Source: Larix kaempferi
Taxonomy: Eukaryota > Streptophyta > Pinopsida > Pinales > Pinaceae
Reading direction: 5' to 3'
NCBI GenBank assembly: GCA_027924585.1
Contig: BSBM01000386.1
Location: 5,162,501 to 5,226,500, forward strand
Length of the DNA stretch: 64,000 nucleotides
The notes beneath the pieces were generated by a model. That model was not told the origin of the DNA. It saw nothing but the letters and a program-made list of their open reading frames with translations, and made no database searches. This document shows positions 11,532 to 23,038 of this stretch, piece after piece; the first letter of the stretch is position 1, and each line of letters opens with the position of its first letter. Both the position numbers and the translations under genes were made by a program.

Positions 11532-13701
11532 ATGACGGAGAACCTGTCAACTGAAGAAGTTGTTCGTCAATTCCTGCGCCGAGGCTTAGATTTCGGCATG
11601 ACTACCCCGGTGACGACCTCGGCTTACACGCACCCTGGTTGGACTGATCCCAGACAATCTCCAGGAACGAGGGCGTCTCAGCAGCAATAGCCAGACGAGC
11701 TCGTTCCAGAGCCGTTGGCCACTATGGTGAATTACATTCCACCTCGTCCAGATGATGCACCAGAGGTGTATATTCCGAAGAATGCAAAGTATCTGATTCC
11801 GGTGCCACCACTTCCAAAAGGCATGCGACAAGAAGGGTCTCTGCTTGGACACCTTCCACTGGTTAAGTTATCCGATTTTAACTTGGGCGAATACAGAACA
11901 TATCCTCAGTTTGCGCCAGATCGCTATCTGACGGTAGTCCACAATCCTACCAGAAAGATTGATGAATTCGTCCCCAAGGAATTCGCAGCAAATTTAGAGA
12001 AGTCTGGACTGTTGAATTTGTTGAAGCTACCCCACTTCGGGCGTAGCAATGAAGTCAATGCAGTTGTGAAGGCACTACTATCCTGCGTTCATGGTGGTTA
12101 CCTTTGGCTAGGGAGGCCAATTGATTTAAATGTCAATTTGATTCATCGCATTACCGGCCTATCTAAGGTTGGTAAGGACCCCAATATTCATTTGGTTGGA
12201 AAGGATAAAGACAGAAAATTGGCTGCACAGTTGGTGCAGAAATACAAATTGACAAGAGGAGGTCGGGCTTATGACCTCACTATCGTTGAGGATGAAGCAC
12301 TGAGATTTACAGGCAGACTTCTCACAAAGTGCATACCTAAAGAAGTTACTAGAGCTGTCGTGGAGCTCGCTATCACAGCTGCGGAGGGAGAGTAGTACAA
12401 TTGGTCTCTCTTCCTCCTCAATTCTTTCTTGGAAGACTGTCGGAACGTCCAAGACAACCCCGGTCAGTTGTTCCATTTTTCTTGGCTTTTAATTCTATGT
12501 GCTCTCGTTGGGTGGAAGGAGCCCCTGAACACTCAGTTCCTTCCGCGCCGCACAGGAGAGGTTGCCGGAATGAGATATGTCAACCTCTGGGATTCTAACA
12601 ATCCCGCGAAGCGCAAGATGAACCATGCTGTATTTTGTGAATACTACCACCTCCTCAAAGATACCATATAGGAAATGTTGAGGCTGAGTGAGGAGACAAC
12701 AAAGATATATGAAGGTAAGTTGGTTTTTTCCGCCAACTTGCATGAAATTTACCTCCGCCCCTGCAGCATTCAGGAAGAATGGGACGTAGGCCTTTACAGG
12801 ATGACCACTGAAGATGTTGAAGAAACTATCAAGTCCTGGTCGGATGAATGGAGGTAGGCCGTCGAAATCGCATCTGCGATGCCACCTCCCGCGGCGCAAG
12901 AAAAAGATAAGGGCAAGGAAGCACCTGAGCAAAGAAGTGATGAAGGTTCGACAGAACCACCGGCCAAGAAGCAGAAGATGTCACATCCCCCTAAGACCAT
13001 TCCCTCGGGGATTGACCAATATTTGAAGGAGCAATTTCACGACCTCCGGACCGCGCACACTCACATCAGAAGTGCTCTGGACCTGCAGTTCGTAGAATTA
13101 AAAGGTCTCGCAGGAAGAGTTGCGCAGACCCATGCGCCAGCATCTACTTCGCAGGCACCACAAGCAACCACAAGTACCGAACGAGTTGAAGTACTTGCAG
13201 GGAGGCATACTGTCGTGCACATTCCGCCTACAAGCATGACACTTCCGGATCCTTTGGCCGCACTGCAGGTAAGCGTAGTTGGGCCCGTTGAAATCAATTT
13301 GTCTCTAATTCCTATAGAGACTCTACAGCTAGTGCATGAGAAAGTTTCTGTTGAGTTGAGAGCTAGAGAGCTCTCCACATTCCATGCAAACCAAAGACTG
13401 CAATCGCAGGAGATAGAGCTGAAGGCAATCCATAAGAACATCTCTGAGAAGCTTGCCCTTTATGAGGCACAGGACACTGGGATAAGAAATGTAGTTGATG
13501 AGATTGCCCAGGAGTTGTCGGCCAGCGAGATTCAACCAGACTTTCCTCTGGTTGAGAAAGTTCAAATTATTGGTGGAAGGGCGAAAGCCCTAGAGCAAGA
13601 AATAGTTGCTATGGCTGAAGACCATAGAACGTAGATCACCGAGTTGGAAGCTCGTGTTGCATCGCATTTTACAGATGATAGGTAGGAACAATTTGAAGCG
13701 C
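11532..13701 (+). pseudogene. E1 extra frame after integrase, part 1
   Basis: This frame lies between integrase and the 3' LTR, where some plant gypsy lineages carry additional or envelope-like frames. With its continuation after E2 it measures exactly 904 codons including the stop. Residues about 60-290 form a compact, conserved-looking domain (YLWLGRPIDLN, IHRITGLSK) that recalls plant transposon-associated proteins. The later half is Lys/Glu/Gln-rich with heptad-like spacing, so a coiled coil is likely. I see no signal peptide or membrane segment, so an envelope role is not supported. In-frame stops at 11688, 12393, 12669, 12855, 13632 and 13683 mostly fit CAG to TAG. E2 is inserted after codon 723. 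Confidence 0.75.
13697..13701. repeat. Target site duplication AGCGC (left copy, E2)
   Basis: AGCGC precedes the TG of the E2 5' LTR and recurs at 23765-23769 after the CA of the 3' LTR. Removing E2 and one copy restores the frame of the surrounding E1 gene. Confidence 0.95.
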
Positions 13702-14427
13702 TGTTAACACCCAAAAAGTGCTCACTAGCTCATTTACCACATTATATGGCTCATTTGTCCATTTTCCTACCATATTTCCATTAAAAATCCCCAAAAATCC
13801 CATTAAAAAGCCTCCAAAAGGCCTAAAATGCCTCCAAAAGGCCATAAAACCCTCAAAATAGCCTAAAAAAGGCTAAAAAACCCCCTTTTTCCTCTAAAAA
13901 TAGCAAAAACCCCTAAAAAGGGAAGAAAAAATATAAAATAATGAGGAAAAGGAGGAAAAAACCTTATACAGCTGCCCAAAACCATGTGTTTCCCAAAACC
14001 ATGGGTCAGCACTCCACCACCAAAAAACTATAAATAGGTGATGGAGATCCCTTATTCCATATCCACAATCACAAGCACCCTTACTCTGCCAAAATCTCTC
14101 TCGAAACCCTAGTTCACCATTGAACTACTTTCACCTTGAGAGCCACCTTTGGCCCATTCCCATCATAGGAGAAGGAGAAGGAGCATATTGAAGCTTGGAG
14201 CATCCTCTTGGACACTGCAAAGGGCTTCATCAAACCTTTACATTGAAGGTAACATCAATACAAAAAGTCATTCTTTAAATTTGATGTTTATGTTTCATGC
14301 TTGTTTTAGAAGTAATTTAATTTTCTGTTTTAGCTTAATTAGTCTAATTTACTGAACTGCTACTAAGGAGTCCATTCTCCTTAGTAGGTGCTCATTTGCA
14401 CAAGCTAGGGGTAAAACCCTAGCTACA
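13702..14427 (+). repeat. E2 5' LTR
   Basis: Begins TGTTAACACCC and ends AGCTACA; 726 bases. The U3 part contains short CTCCAAAAGGCC-type repeats and homopurine/homopyrimidine runs. A good TATA box (TATAAATA) is at 14029-14036. Near the 3' end, TACTAAGGAGTCCATTCTCCTTAGTA forms a short hairpin (about 14368-14393) that could act in 3'-end formation. Confidence 0.95.
14029..14036 (+). promoter_or_regulatory. TATA box of E2 5' LTR
   Basis: TATAAATA is followed by a GC-richer segment and is identical in the 3' LTR. The related solo LTR S1 has TATAAAAA at the equivalent place (about 33042). Conservation between the two families supports a real core promoter. Confidence 0.65.
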
Positions 14428-14431
14428 GTTT

Positions 14432-14446
14432 TGGCGACTCCCCTAG
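14432..14446 (+). promoter_or_regulatory. E2 primer binding site, tRNA-Arg type
   Basis: TGGCGACTCCCCTAG lies four bases after the LTR. TGGCGACTCC is the tRNA-Arg-type site known from Tat/Ogre-group plant gypsy elements. This supports placing E2, and with it E0, in the Tat branch. Confidence 0.65.
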
Positions 14447-16080
14447 ATTTTGAATTTCTGGTTTTCGTTTTTTAAATTTTTTCCTTTCGGCTGTCCCTTT
14501 CAGCCGCCGCATACCGCGTTTTTTCTCTCTGCAGTCGCGTCCCGACCGCGCCTTTCAGGACTTTACCTGCGATCCGACCGCGGCTCTCAGACTGCTTCCG
14601 ATGCCCGAACAGAGGATTCAAGTCTGTCACCTGCGATCCGACCGTGGCTAATCAGCCTGTTTGCCGCAATCTGACTGCGCCTGTCGGCCTTTTTCCCGCG
14701 TCCCGACTGCGGCTTTCTGCCTCTTTCGTGCGTCCCGACTGCGCCTGTTAGCCTTTTTGCCGTGACCCGACTACGTCTTTTTCCTTGTTTCCTGCGTCCC
14801 GACTGCCTCTGTTGGCCCGATAGCCGCGACCTGACCGCCGCTGTTTCCCTCAAACCCGCGGTCGGCCTGTTCCAATTCGCCACAGACCCGCGGTCTGATT
14901 TCTGCTCTTTTCCTGTCTTGAGCCCAGCCCCTTTTGCTGCAATATTTTCTGCATCTGAACAGCCCTCTGTCCCACCTGCAGCCTCACTACCTTACAGCCT
15001 TTCTGCAACATAATTTCTGTTCCTTTTACAGATTTCATTTTACAAATTTCAGTGTTTTTAATTCAGAAAATTTTGCAAGTTAAAAATTTCAATTTCAGCA
15101 TTATTGATAGTTGGAAGCTGCCTCCCTTGTGGCACTTCTATTTTTGGGTTCATCACCTCACGAGCACACACTCTGTCACATAAATCAAGTGAGCCTTAAA
15201 AAGCACCTAACTAAACCAACATTCTAACCCCACTTGGGGAACACAAAAGAATCATTGTAGTTAGGTAGGATCACGGGGATAGGCTTCCAATAACACCCCT
15301 TGGTTATTTCACTTGAGACATAGTTGTTTTCCAAATAGGGAACCAAAATCCCCTACTACTTTTTGGCACGGTCACGACCAGTTTATCAGAGGGCCTCTCC
15401 CTTAGGAGGGTTGAAGTCGGGAGACTGGTTCCGGAGGCCTGAGTGGAATACCGCACTCCATTCAGTAACCGAAGGGCTACCTTTCGCGGTTCGCGGGATA
15501 TCCCTGTATAGGGGTATTGCGGTCAACGAACTAAACGACAGATTCACCTTTCTGGACGTGTCATGAACGGGGTATCTTAGTTGCCATTCTTCTAGGATTG
15601 ACTACTCGGTGTCCCTCCCGGTAGGGGGATATCATAGCCACTTGGATTTCCTACTCATATTGTCTGACTTGGATTTCATCACCTTGCAGGGGATATGTTT
15701 AGTTGAGTCAGAATACTTTTAGCTAGGTGTTTTGCATGCTCCTTTACCTCCCTTTGGTCTAGTGAGTCCACCATTTTTTCTTTTTTAGGCAACCTGCTGC
15801 TTGTTGGTATTCTGACCATCTTTGTTGTTACTCCACCTATTGTAGCACAGCTGTTGCAGTGGGTGTTTTGAGTTGGTTGTTGGCCTGAGTGCCTTGTTTT
15901 TTAGCTCTCCTTCTGCACGCACGGTTGCATTAGGATTTTTGAGCTGTTTTTATACTCACCTCAACCCACAGAGATTAGACACCATCTGTCACCATTGAGT
16001 CCCCGAGACATTCTCGGCGCCTCAGGGGCGAGCCCCCACAGCACGGTTCTCTCGACACCACCCGTCATATATTCCGATCA
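14447..16080 (+). other. E2 leader with tandem repeats
   Basis: About 1.6 kb between primer site and gag. From about 14510 to 14900 it is GC-rich and made of degenerate units of roughly 35-45 bases built around GCGTCCCGACTGCG followed by a T-rich stretch. From about 15180 to 15780 it is complex sequence with no convincing gene; a 67-codon frame at 15363 has no recognisable domain. Possible packaging or translation-control functions cannot be read from sequence. Confidence 0.55.
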
Positions 16081-19000
16081 TTGTCCGTTGATACCACTCA
16101 TCACAGATCTAGAGCCTTGTCACTTGACTCCACTCGTCAGCGACGTAGGACTCCGTCACCAGATAGTGACGCTCCTTACTTTACCTCTGATTCTGACGAA
16201 GAATCTGAGAACCCTATTTATACTGCCCCTACTAGCCCCATGGCTGGTACGACTTCCACTCCATTTGTCATAGGGACCATTGGTGGCACATCCACCACTA
16301 CACCAGTTACTACACCTGTTTTTGGTATGCCCTCCATGGGGCACCCATCTACCGTTCCCCTCACGGTACTTATTCCCACAGCGGGAATACCTATCCCCAC
16401 TACATCAGTGGCTCACACTACCCATGGTGGTGCTGGACCATCCTCCACTACCTCAGTTCCCCCACTTGGGGGCACCACCCTAAATCTTGTCCCTCCACTT
16501 GGGGGCACTGGCCCCAACTTGGTCCAAAGCACTACTGTGTCACATCCTTCTTCCAGTTTGCCATTCATGGCTAGCCTCAACCTACCTGACCTGGCCAGAT
16601 TGACCAACGATCCTATTCGACACGACCCTACATGGCCTCATATGCCTACCAAACTACCCTCTGACATCCCTAAGTTCGAGGGCAAGGCCGGTGAGGACCC
16701 ACAAAACCATATCATGTCCTTTCACCTATGGTGTTCCTCTAACTCCATCGTGGATGACTCTGTTCGCCTCCGTCTCTTACAGCGCACCTTCACTGGCTCT
16801 GCAGCCAAGTGGTATATCGAGCAACCTCATGGGACCCATGCCACCTTTGCTTCCCTAGCCTCGACCTTCCTGCAGTTCTTCCAGTTGCCTGTCCGCTATG
16901 ACGCAGGCGTTGAGATCCTTCTATCTTGTAGACAAAACACGGCTACCCCATATCACGGACCACATCCATGAGTGGCGTCGACGCCGTAGCTTATGCAAGA
17001 TTAAACTAGACGACCGTATCTTCCTAGATTGGTTCCTCAAATCCCTTCTCCCTGTTATTTCCAAGGATGTAGCCTCAGAAAGACCCCAGTCTGAAGAAGA
17101 AGCCATCCTTAAGGCCCAACAGTTCGACCTCATTTACGCCCAATCGGGTTACCTTTATACCATTATGCCTGACGCCCCTCGCGGCGAGTCCTCCCAGCAT
17201 GATGCGCCGGGGGCATCCCACGCTGCAGATGGTATCATTGGCTGTGTTTCTTTGCATCCCCAACCATTTTCTATAGCATGTCCTACCCCTGGCCCCGACC
17301 TGTCGCGGGCTACTTCACAGTCTGGAGCAACCAACTCGTATGCTCCCATGACACATCACCATTCCCATGGACCCTCATGTCCACCTCAATGCTTCGGGTA
17401 TGCGACTCCTGCTTATGCTCTTTCAGTCGCCCCTCAGCCTTACTACCATCAGCAGGCCACCTCTGGTCCTGCGTCTTCACACGCACCACCCACTTATTAT
17501 CCGCCCCAGGCAGCCCCTGCGGCACATCCACAACCTGCTCCGCAGTCCTATCAGCAACCCCCTCAAGTTGCTGCTCCTGCTCAGCCTCAACCTACATATC
17601 ATCCTCTGCAGCCTGCTCCAGCACCTGCGCAACCTCAAAACCCACCTGCTACCCAAGGGCAAGTTTACGCCCAACAGAACCCGCAGCAAAACCAGAATAA
17701 CCAACGAAACCAGGGCCAACAGAACCGCGGCAAGGGCCGTAATCGGGGGAACAACCAACCTGCAGACCAAGCTGGTCAACCGGCTAATCCCCCTGACAAC
17801 AACAGTGCGGCCCCCCGCTAATCAAAACCCTGATCGCCCGCCCAAGCAGGCTAAAAACCCCAATTTGCGAACAAACCACCCTTGTTCTATTTGCGGGGTC
17901 TATGGACACTACACCCATGCTTGCCCACACTTGGAGCGAGCTCGGCAACTCTGGGTTGATGAGGCCCATCGCCAAGGGCATGCGGCTCCCCAAGCACCGC
18001 CCAACCCCCCCCCAACCTCAACAACCCCCTTTGGTGCTGCAAAACCCCTTACCGACCCAAGGCGTAGTGAATACTCAGCCATTGGTTCCCCATCAAGCCA
18101 ATGCGCCCCAACAACAACAGATCACTTATGCTGCTCCTGATCAACCCATGTTTGACTCAGGTACCCACCACTTGCTGATGATTTCATCTGCTGACGTCAA
18201 CCTCCAGACCCGTCGGAACCAATATGGCTCCATCTCTGAAGCCACTCCCACGGTTAAACCTACTAACACCCATCCCCACTGATCAGGCATTACGTATACC
18301 TCCCACCGCCCATAGACGGCGCTGCGAAAGCACCTCGTTTCCCACTTCGCCGAATCAACAATAACCCCAACGCGCGCGCTGCGTCAAACTACAACATCGT
18401 AGACGACCTAGCCCAATCTCCCACAGCCATGTCTGCGTTAGAAGTCTTGAAGAACTGCCCTTCCCAACGCAAGACTTTACTCTCCGCCATTGGGGGGATT
18501 GACCCAAATGATTCACATTTGATGGCATTTGATTTAGACCAGTCTGAACCACGCCTACCTTCTAGCTTAGCATTCCAAGTTACTGTCTCCGTTAGGAATC
18601 TTGTCATCCATCGGTGCATCATCGATGAGGGTGCCTCCACATGCGTTATGTCTACATTTGTATGGAAGAAGCTGGGGTCCCCTCCTCTCCAGCAGTCCAC
18701 CACTGCATTACGCGCCTACGACGGTCGTTCGGCACAGCCCCCAAGGCCTCCTAGCCAATGTCCCCGTCCAGTTAGGTGGCAAAACTGTACTCATCGACAT
18801 TGAGGTAATCAATGCCCAATTGGATTATAACCTTTTACTTGGCCACAGCTACATGTATGCCATGCGGGCGGTTGCCTCTTCTTTCTTTCGCACCATGATG
18901 TTCCCCCATGAGGGACGCGTCGTTAAGGTTGACCAGCTCACCTACTATGATCCCAGTGCTCCTGCGACACCTGAAAATGTTCTCCCCCATGGTTGAACAA

Positions 19001-20461
19001 CCTGTTTCTCCTGCCACCACCCTCGTTTGTTTCCTCTACAGGGCCTGGAGTCTACTCAGACGCGCCGATGACCTCCACCTTTCAATCCATTCCTCCACCG
19101 TCATCTACGCCCGAAATGTCTGACTTATGTACCTTGTCCCATGACAACCTACCACCTAATACTCAACCACCCTTGTTGCCAAAACCACCATTGGTACCTA
19201 GCCACATTGGTGTTACACCGATCCATACGATCCCCTTTCTAGTCCCTCCATCGGGAGTAGTAAGCGCCCCCGGTCATGGCTACCCTTAGCCTCCCTGGGT
19301 TAACTTTGGGATTACCTGTATGGTATCTTTCACCTCCCGTTCGCCCGTCGACACCAGATGTCGTCCTCCAACCGGTGCAACCCCATGGCTACTACCTCTC
19401 AGCCACCTCCTGGTGTCTCTACCCCTTCATCCTCCACGGCTCCCCCTCCTCCTCCCAAACCCACTGGGGGCAGAGTTCCACAACCTTACACTGCTGTACC
19501 ACCTCCCAAGACAGTCAAAAACCCTCCAGTGTTTCGTGCTCCTCCCAAATGCTCGCTGTGTGACGAGTTGGGCCATGCCACTCACCAATGCCCACAGTTA
19601 CCAGCATTGCAGAAGCACATGCAAATGCTCGACGATGACCCCAACATCCCAACTGTCGAACTAAACCCCACTCCCAAGCCTAAAGATAAGTCCCTACGTA
19701 CAAACCACTCCTGTGCCATATGTGGTATTTACGGGCACTATTCACATCATTGTCCCGATCTCCCGGATTACAGAGCGGCTCTCTATGAGATGAACAATCT
19801 GGATCTTGAGACGGCACCACCCACCATTGAGGAGATTTACCCTCCGGTCTCTCCCCCTTCTGAAGAGGTTAATATCATCTATATGATCTCTTCCACCACT
19901 ACTTCAACCACTACCCCCTCATCAACCGATTTGACGATGCAAACTTTCCGTACTGATGAAGAGATTCTTGAGGCCCTTACCGCCCTAGATTATCCCTGGA
20001 ATGACATGCACCACCGTTCCTACTTCATCCCAGAAGAATCCTCCTCTAGCACCGCTACCCAATACACGGTTGAATCCAAAGACTTCCTCCCCACCAAGGT
20101 CGACTAGTTCAAGGACCCTATTCCTGCTCCGGATGCCTTCGAGGAAGGTAACATGGCCAACATCTCACCTGTCATCCAAGTTGATATCGCTGCCCCAGGA
20201 CGTGCCCCTGAACTCATCACTTTAGGAGCATTCTGCAGTAAACAAGAGATTGAGGACTACATACACCTTTTCAAAGAATTCCGTGATGTCTTTGCCTGGT
20301 CCTATACTGAAATGCCTGGTTTTGACCCTGCCATTATAAAACATCACATAGACACACGGCCAGAGGAACTTCATGTTCGTACTGAAACTAACTCTGAAGG
20401 CCTTCCTTTACGCAACCCCCATGATGGGTTGCATCCTAAGGAGTCTCTATCCATAGAATAA
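16081..20461 (+). pseudogene. E2 gag-protease with RT stub, multiple +1 shifts
   Basis: Homologous to the E0 frame along its whole length. Capsid-like block at about 16640-17140; a Pro/Gln-rich linker; a zinc knuckle (CSICGVYGHYTHAC) near 17884; retropepsin-like protease with DEGAST in place of the usual D[ST]GA at about 18628; two more knuckles (CSLCDELGHATHQC, CAICGIYGHYSHHC) near 19552 and 19713; then the FAWSYTEMPG block (about 20291) that normally precedes RT. The frame then ends at 20459-20461 with no RT core. Ten single extra bases, each in a run of C, break the frame between 16946 and 19384; one in-frame stop is at 20105 (TGG in E0). Without these shifts it would match E0 gag-protease. 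Confidence 0.82.
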
Positions 20462-20730
20462 CTCGCGGCCCCATTTTGGTCCGCATTGTGCAGTTTGCTC
20501 TCTTTTTGTTTTTCACTTTTTTACCATCATCTTACATGTCATGTTGGACCCACCACTATTTATAGTCGGTTGACTTTTTCTTCTTTTGGTCATTCTGGCC
20601 CCATACGAAGTCCGTTTTACAAACCGTTTCCACCACTAGAATCAGCACGACGAGGACCGTCATGATGGTCACCTTGTTGCATTATTTTTGTTCCGTCATT
20701 TTTTGCCCATTTTTCAGACGCCACTAGTCG

Positions 20731-21060
20731 CCTCGGTTTGCGCGCCACATCGGCCGTTCTCCATTTTTCACATGTTTTATATCATCGGATTCATTTTTCC
20801 GAGCTGGTGATGATGCTTGAGATCATTTCTTGCTCTCACCTCCATATTTTCTGGGCATTTTTCAAAATGCCCCCGTCACCTCGGTTTGCGTGCCACATCG
20901 GCCGTTACCCGTTTTTGACATCCTTTATATCGCCGGATTCATTTTTCCGAGCTCGTGATGATGCTTGAGATCATTTCTCGCTCTCACTTGGTACAATTTC
21001 AACATTGTGTCCCAACACCTTGCTGCCTCGGTTTGCGCACCACATCGGCCGCTGTCGAAT
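20731..21060. repeat. Direct repeat set A, about 148-bp unit
   Basis: Units start with CCTCGGTTTGCG at about 20731, 20879 and 21026. They share the ACATCGGCCG and GGATTCATTTTTCCGAGCT segments. There are two full units and the start of a third. Confidence 0.85.
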
Positions 21061-21240
21061 TGTTCCACATTTTAACATGAGCCATTCACTCCTGTCACAC
21101 TGCAAATGTCTCGTTATTTTACCACCTTTTCATCTACCCCGCAAGGAGGCCCACCAGTGTTCCCCCTTACCCTCGTTCTTGGTCATCATTACTGATCCTT
21201 GATTGAACATTTCCTCCTTGCCTGGCCATTCCTTTTGTTC

Positions 21241-21470
21241 GGTATAATTTTATCCCTTTTTCGGGCCGGACAAGTCCCTTACGAAAAAGGCACTTAGGGA
21301 GTTTTCGTTAAGCTCTTTTCTGACTCCTAAAAGAATGAAAATATCACCGAGCAATCTTGCTTCCTTTCATGCTCGTTAAAGTACCTGAAAGGGCGTCTAT
21401 CTGGTATAAGTTTACCCCTTTTCCGGACCTGGTAGACTAATTACGAAAAAGGAATACTCTAGTCACACCG
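21241..21470. repeat. Direct repeat set B, about 160-bp unit, degenerate
   Basis: GGTATAA followed by a CCCTTTTTCGG-like run and ACGAAAAAGG occurs at 21241 and again at about 21403. Only the first 60 or so bases of the units align well. Confidence 0.55.
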
Positions 21471-21548
21471 GCTAGAAGAGTTCTTCATTGCATCCTTTTA
21501 TGCTTCTTTGGGCCTTGGAGACTAAATCTACGAAAAAGCAACCCCCTG

Positions 21549-21755
21549 GAGTCTTCTTATTTGCTTTCAGACTCTCTAAAATTGAAAGCAACCACGAGCA
21601 TGAACTGTCCTGGGCTCGTAAAATCCACACGACAGTACCATTCCATCATCTCAGAGTCTTCTTATCTCTTTCAGACTCCTTAAAATTGAAAGCAACCACG
21701 AGAATGAACTGTCCTGGGCTTGTAAAATCCACACGACAGTATCATTTTACACACA
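21549..21755. repeat. Direct repeat set C, about 104-bp unit
   Basis: Two adjacent units start with GAGTCTTCTTAT at about 21550 and 21654. They share the segments AAAATTGAAAGCAACCACGA and CCACACGACAGTA, with only a few differences. Confidence 0.9.
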
Positions 21756-22649
21756 CTTCTTCTAGTTCCTTAACCCATGAAGAAGTACCCTCCTGTGCCT
21801 CCTGGCACTATGATCGATCATCTCGACAGCACCCCCAATCAGGTCGCCTTTGTTCAGAGTATTCTGCAGTCTCCTGCCATTTTATACCCGCTTGAGTCTC
21901 CCTCAGCCCAAGTTACCCTCCCAGATCCATTTCAGCTATGATCCCTTTCCCCTCAGTCAGTTTCATATGCTGCCAGATCATTCCCATTATCATACTCTCA
22001 ACAAAGGAAGTTTGAGTCCACCCACTCTACTTGCCCAGTTGTCCCCCCATAGTTTGTCAGTCCTGCCATCAGTACTATCACATTTCGGTTTTCCACCTCG
22101 CGCTTCTGTCAAGGAAACATCATTGCCTTGATAGTTGCAGGTCTCCCTCTGTCGACGACAGCTCCTCTATTCCAGAGGATAGGCCCAGAGGTCCCTACGC
22201 CTTGGACTTATCACCATCTGTGGTAAGTGCCTACGGATCATTCTGAGAGGAGTCATCATTGCCTCTCCGAGTGGTTGTTCCTCACATGCTCGACTTCAGC
22301 ACCTTGATCGCATTGTTGAGGATCACGTAGGATTATATCCCATCAGTTTTAGTCGAAGACCCCGGATTTCCCCCGACTCTAGCACATTGGTGAGTCACTT
22401 CGGAACACCCAGTTGTATGTTCCCGTGGATGTCCGGGCTGCGTTGGCGTTTGTATTCGGAAGCCATTAAGTTACATGCTTCCTTGAGTACCCAGTTTCAG
22501 TTCCAGATCAGCCCCTTTGGTACCACACTCAGTAGCACTGCTGATTGTTCCAGTGTATCAGTTTTTCAGCTCAGACATGATCATCTCAGCAGTATGTCCC
22601 GGATTTGTGTCCCCTATGGACTCTCATGATGTACACAGTGGTCATGTAT

Positions 22650-22905
22650 CTTACAGGTCCCCCTTTTCGGGCCTCACAGTTATGTTTATGTATCTTGATA
22701 CGAGCATGGGTATGCCCGCCTCGTCCATATATTGAGATTATTCCTCATTCAGTTTTTGAGGTCATGTATATTTCAGGTCCCCATTTTTTGGACCCCATTG
22801 TTATTATTATGTTATATCCTGATACGAGCATGGGTATGCCTGCCTCATCCATATGATCAGATGATTCCTCATCCATTCTTGAGGTTATGTACTCTCAGTT
22901 CTTGC
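22650..22905. repeat. Direct repeat set D, about 123-bp unit
   Basis: TGATACGAGCATGGGTATGC occurs at about 22697 and 22820, each preceded by an AGGTCCCC segment and followed by GATTATTCCTCAT-like sequence. Two units are visible. Confidence 0.85.
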
Positions 22906-23026
22906 AGTTGTTCGGGATCGTTGTTCCGGGCTTCAGTTTGTTTCTTCTCTTCTCTCCACACCCAGGAAACCATTGATGACTTATGATGTCCATCGGCCAT
23001 ACGATGAGCTCCTGCCCTCGCACATC

Positions 23027-23038
23027 AGGGGGGCAATC
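23027..23038 (+). promoter_or_regulatory. E2 polypurine tract
   Basis: AGGGGGGCAAT lies immediately before the TG of the 3' LTR, where plus-strand DNA synthesis is primed. Confidence 0.8.

Larger units (their letters stand above)
20462..23026 (+). other. E2 3' untranslated region
   Basis: About 2.6 kb with no convincing gene; the frames present are short and overlap each other. It is dominated by four separate sets of direct repeats, listed individually. Long repeat-rich 3' regions are a known feature of Tat/Ogre-group elements and can seed satellite DNA. Confidence 0.7.

Noticed and set aside
15363-15566. Small frame in the E2 leader
   Set aside because: No recognisable domain, and no homologue within the window to compare with.
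17278-17779. Overlapping frames on both strands in the E2 Pro/Gln-rich linker
   Set aside because: They are shadows of the gag frame; none aligns with a known domain, and the E0 homologue has only the gag frame in common.
22387-22986. Several 70-85-codon frames in the E2 3' region
   Set aside because: They lie in direct repeat set D and in three overlapping frames, as expected from repeats.
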